Assembly: GCA_002421865.1 (NCBI GenBank)
Contig: DISE01000035.1
Span: 10,619-28,433 of the forward strand
Direction: 5' to 3'
Origin: Castellaniella sp. UBA6218
GTDB lineage: Bacteria > Pseudomonadota > Gammaproteobacteria > Burkholderiales > Burkholderiaceae_B
DNA length: 17,815 bases
Below the pieces are notes generated by a model. It was given only the letters and a program-made list of their open reading frames with translations. It had not been told where the DNA came from and did no database searches. The position numbers and the translations under genes were made by a program. This document shows, piece after piece, positions 16,433 through 17,815 of the stretch (within the stretch, counting starts at the first letter, position 1; every line of letters starts with the position of its first letter).

Positions 16433-17815
16433 GGGCGCGAGCCTCGCCATCGCCATACAGGTTGTCCACGCAGCGGCCGCACAGTTCCGGGTGTGCCGGA
16501 TCCAGGCCCACATCGGCGCGGTGATGCCAGCAGCGGCCGCATTTTTCGTGCGTCGTGGCCCGCACCTCGACTTCCAGGTCGCCGTCGCCCGCCACGGCCC
16601 GGGCCGCCGAAGTGATGAAGACGAACTTCAGGTCGTCTTCCAGCGATTGCAGCAAGGCCAGGTCTTCGGCCTGGGCCGAGACGGTCACTTCGGCCTGCAG
16701 CGAGGCGCCGACCTTGCCTTCGGCGCGCACGGCCTCGATGTCCTTGTTGACCCGGTCGCGGATTTCGCGGATGCGCGTCCATTTGGCCCGCAGCGCCTCG
16801 TCGCCCTCGGGCAGGGTGGTGAACGTTTCCAGGAAGATGCTGTCGCCGGTGCCGAAGACTTTCCAGGCTTCCTCGGCCGTGAACGACAGGAACGGGGCCA
16901 TCCAGCGCAGCAGCGCGTGTGTGATCTGGTGCAGCGCGGTCTGGGCGCTGCGGCGCGCCAGGCTCTTGGGGGCCGTGGTGTAGAGGCGGTCCTTCAGCAC
17001 GTCGAGGTAAAAGCCGCCCAGGTCCTCGGAGCAGAACAGCTGCAGCTTGGCGACCACGGGATGGAATTCATAGACCTGGTAGTGGCCGAGTATCTCTTTT
17101 TGAAGCTGGGCCGCGCGCGACAGGGCGTAGCGGTCGATCTCCAGCAGATCCTCGTAGGCCACGGCGTCGGTCGCCGCGTCGAAATCGCTGGTGTTGGCCA
17201 GCAGGAAGCGCAGCGTGTTGCGGATGCGGCGGTAGCCGTCCACCACGCGCGCCAGGATCTTGTCGTCGATGCCCAGGTCGCCCGAGTAGTCGGTCGATGC
17301 CACCCACAGGCGGATGATCTCGGCGCCCATCTTGCCGCTCACGTCCTGCGGCGCCACGGTGTTGCCCAGCGACTTGCTCATCTTCTTGCCCTGGCCGTCC
17401 ACGGTGAAGCCGTGGGTGAGCAGTCCGCGGTAGGGCGCGCGGCCGAAGATGGCCGAGGCCAGCAGCAGCGAGCTGTGGAACCAGCCCCGGTGCTGGTCGT
17501 GGCCTTCGAGGTACAGGTCGGCCTCGGGGCCGCTGTCGTGGTGCATGGCGGGATGCGAGCCGCGCATCACATGCCAGAAGGTGGAGCCCGAGTCGAACCA
17601 GACTTCCAGGATGTCGGTGCTCTTGGTGTAGTGCCGGGCGTCTTCGGCGCCCAGGATGTCCTCGGCTGTCACGCGGCTCCAGGCCTCCACGCCGCCCTGT
17701 TCGATCATGTCGGCCGCCTGATCGATGATCTCCATGGTGCGGGGGTGCAGTTCGCCCGTATCCACATGCAGGAAGAACGGAATGGGTACGCCCCAGCTGC
17801 GCTGGCGCGAGATGC
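16425..17815 (-). CDS. ileS: Isoleucyl-tRNA synthetase, C-terminal half (5' part outside window)
   Basis: IleRS charges tRNA-Ile with isoleucine and edits misactivated valine. The frame is open to the window edge, and about 462 codons are present of an expected 940 or so. The visible fragment starts at the SRQRSWGVPIPFF element of the Rossmann fold and includes VWFDSGSTFWHV, DQHRGWFHSSLL and the class I KMSKS signature (KKMSKSLGNTV, 17370-17384). It then continues through the anticodon-binding helical domain (YALSRAAQLQKEI, TAEEAWKV). The C-terminus carries a zinc-finger with two CGRC pairs (CGRCWHHRADVG and ELCGRCVDNL), as in the E. coli-type enzyme. The stop overlaps the lspA start, so the two are probably translationally coupled. 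Confidence 0.97.
   Translation of the reverse strand, partial: ISRQRSWGVPIPFFLHVDTGELHPRTMEIIDQAADMIEQGGVEAWSRVTAEDILGAEDARHYTKSTDILEVWFDSGSTFWHVMRGSHPAMHHDSGPEADLYLEGHDQHRGWFHSSLLLASAIFGRAPYRGLLTHGFTVDGQGKKMSKSLGNTVAPQDVSGKMGAEIIRLWVASTDYSGDLGIDDKILARVVDGYRRIRNTLRFLLANTSDFDAATDAVAYEDLLEIDRYALSRAAQLQKEILGHYQVYEFHPVVAKLQLFCSEDLGGFYLDVLKDRLYTTAPKSLARRSAQTALHQITHALLRWMAPFLSFTAEEAWKVFGTGDSIFLETFTTLPEGDEALRAKWTRIREIRDRVNKDIEAVRAEGKVGASLQAEVTVSAQAEDLALLQSLEDDLKFVFITSAARAVAGDGDLEVEVRATTHEKCGRCWHHRADVGLDPAHPELCGRCVDNLYGDGEARAHA

Overview
The window is high-GC, densely packed bacterial chromosome. Gene content and gene order (clpA tail next to pqiABC, trifunctional putA, a complete liv operon, ileS-lspA-coaBC-dut) fit a betaproteobacterium, most likely of the Bordetella/Achromobacter/Castellaniella type (Alcaligenaceae). 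That assignment is inference from protein similarity I recognise, not from a search. No RNA gene, CRISPR array, insertion sequence, phage gene or defence system is visible.

Layout. (1) 1-4269, plus strand: the C-terminal part of the ClpA unfoldase overlaps pqiA, followed by pqiB and pqiC, an inter-membrane lipid-transport (MCE) system. (2) 4258-4378: putA control region with a perfect 10-bp inverted repeat containing the GTTGCA core known for PutA operators, then a leader with a small hairpin. (3) 4379-8167: full-length trifunctional PutA with the N-terminal DNA-binding domain, so the gene probably represses itself. (4) 8168-8404: a non-coding 3' region with a 13-bp-stem hairpin, two identical 65-bp tandem repeats plus a 19-nt partial third, and a long bidirectional terminator between convergent putA and ppiC. 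(5) 8405-8686, minus: a small parvulin-type prolyl isomerase. (6) 8758-13517, minus: branched-chain amino-acid ABC transporter livK-livH-livM-livG-livF with its terminator, and a strong hairpin between livK and livH. (7) 13518-14147: a 630-nt AT-richer intergenic region upstream of livK with two candidate promoters, a structured leader and a 15-bp motif present twice. (8) 14148-17815, minus: ileS (partial), lspA, coaBC and dut, closely spaced and probably one transcription unit.

How the genes work together. The window is mainly housekeeping and nutrient uptake. PutA oxidises proline to glutamate and senses proline through its own DNA-binding domain. Liv imports leucine, isoleucine and valine. 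Pqi maintains the envelope, LspA processes lipoprotein signal peptides (PqiC is a predicted substrate), CoaBC makes a coenzyme A precursor and Dut removes dUTP.

I do not see an undescribed multi-gene system. The parts most worth a second look are non-coding: the putA operator pair, the 65-bp repeat array with its hairpins, and the livK upstream region.
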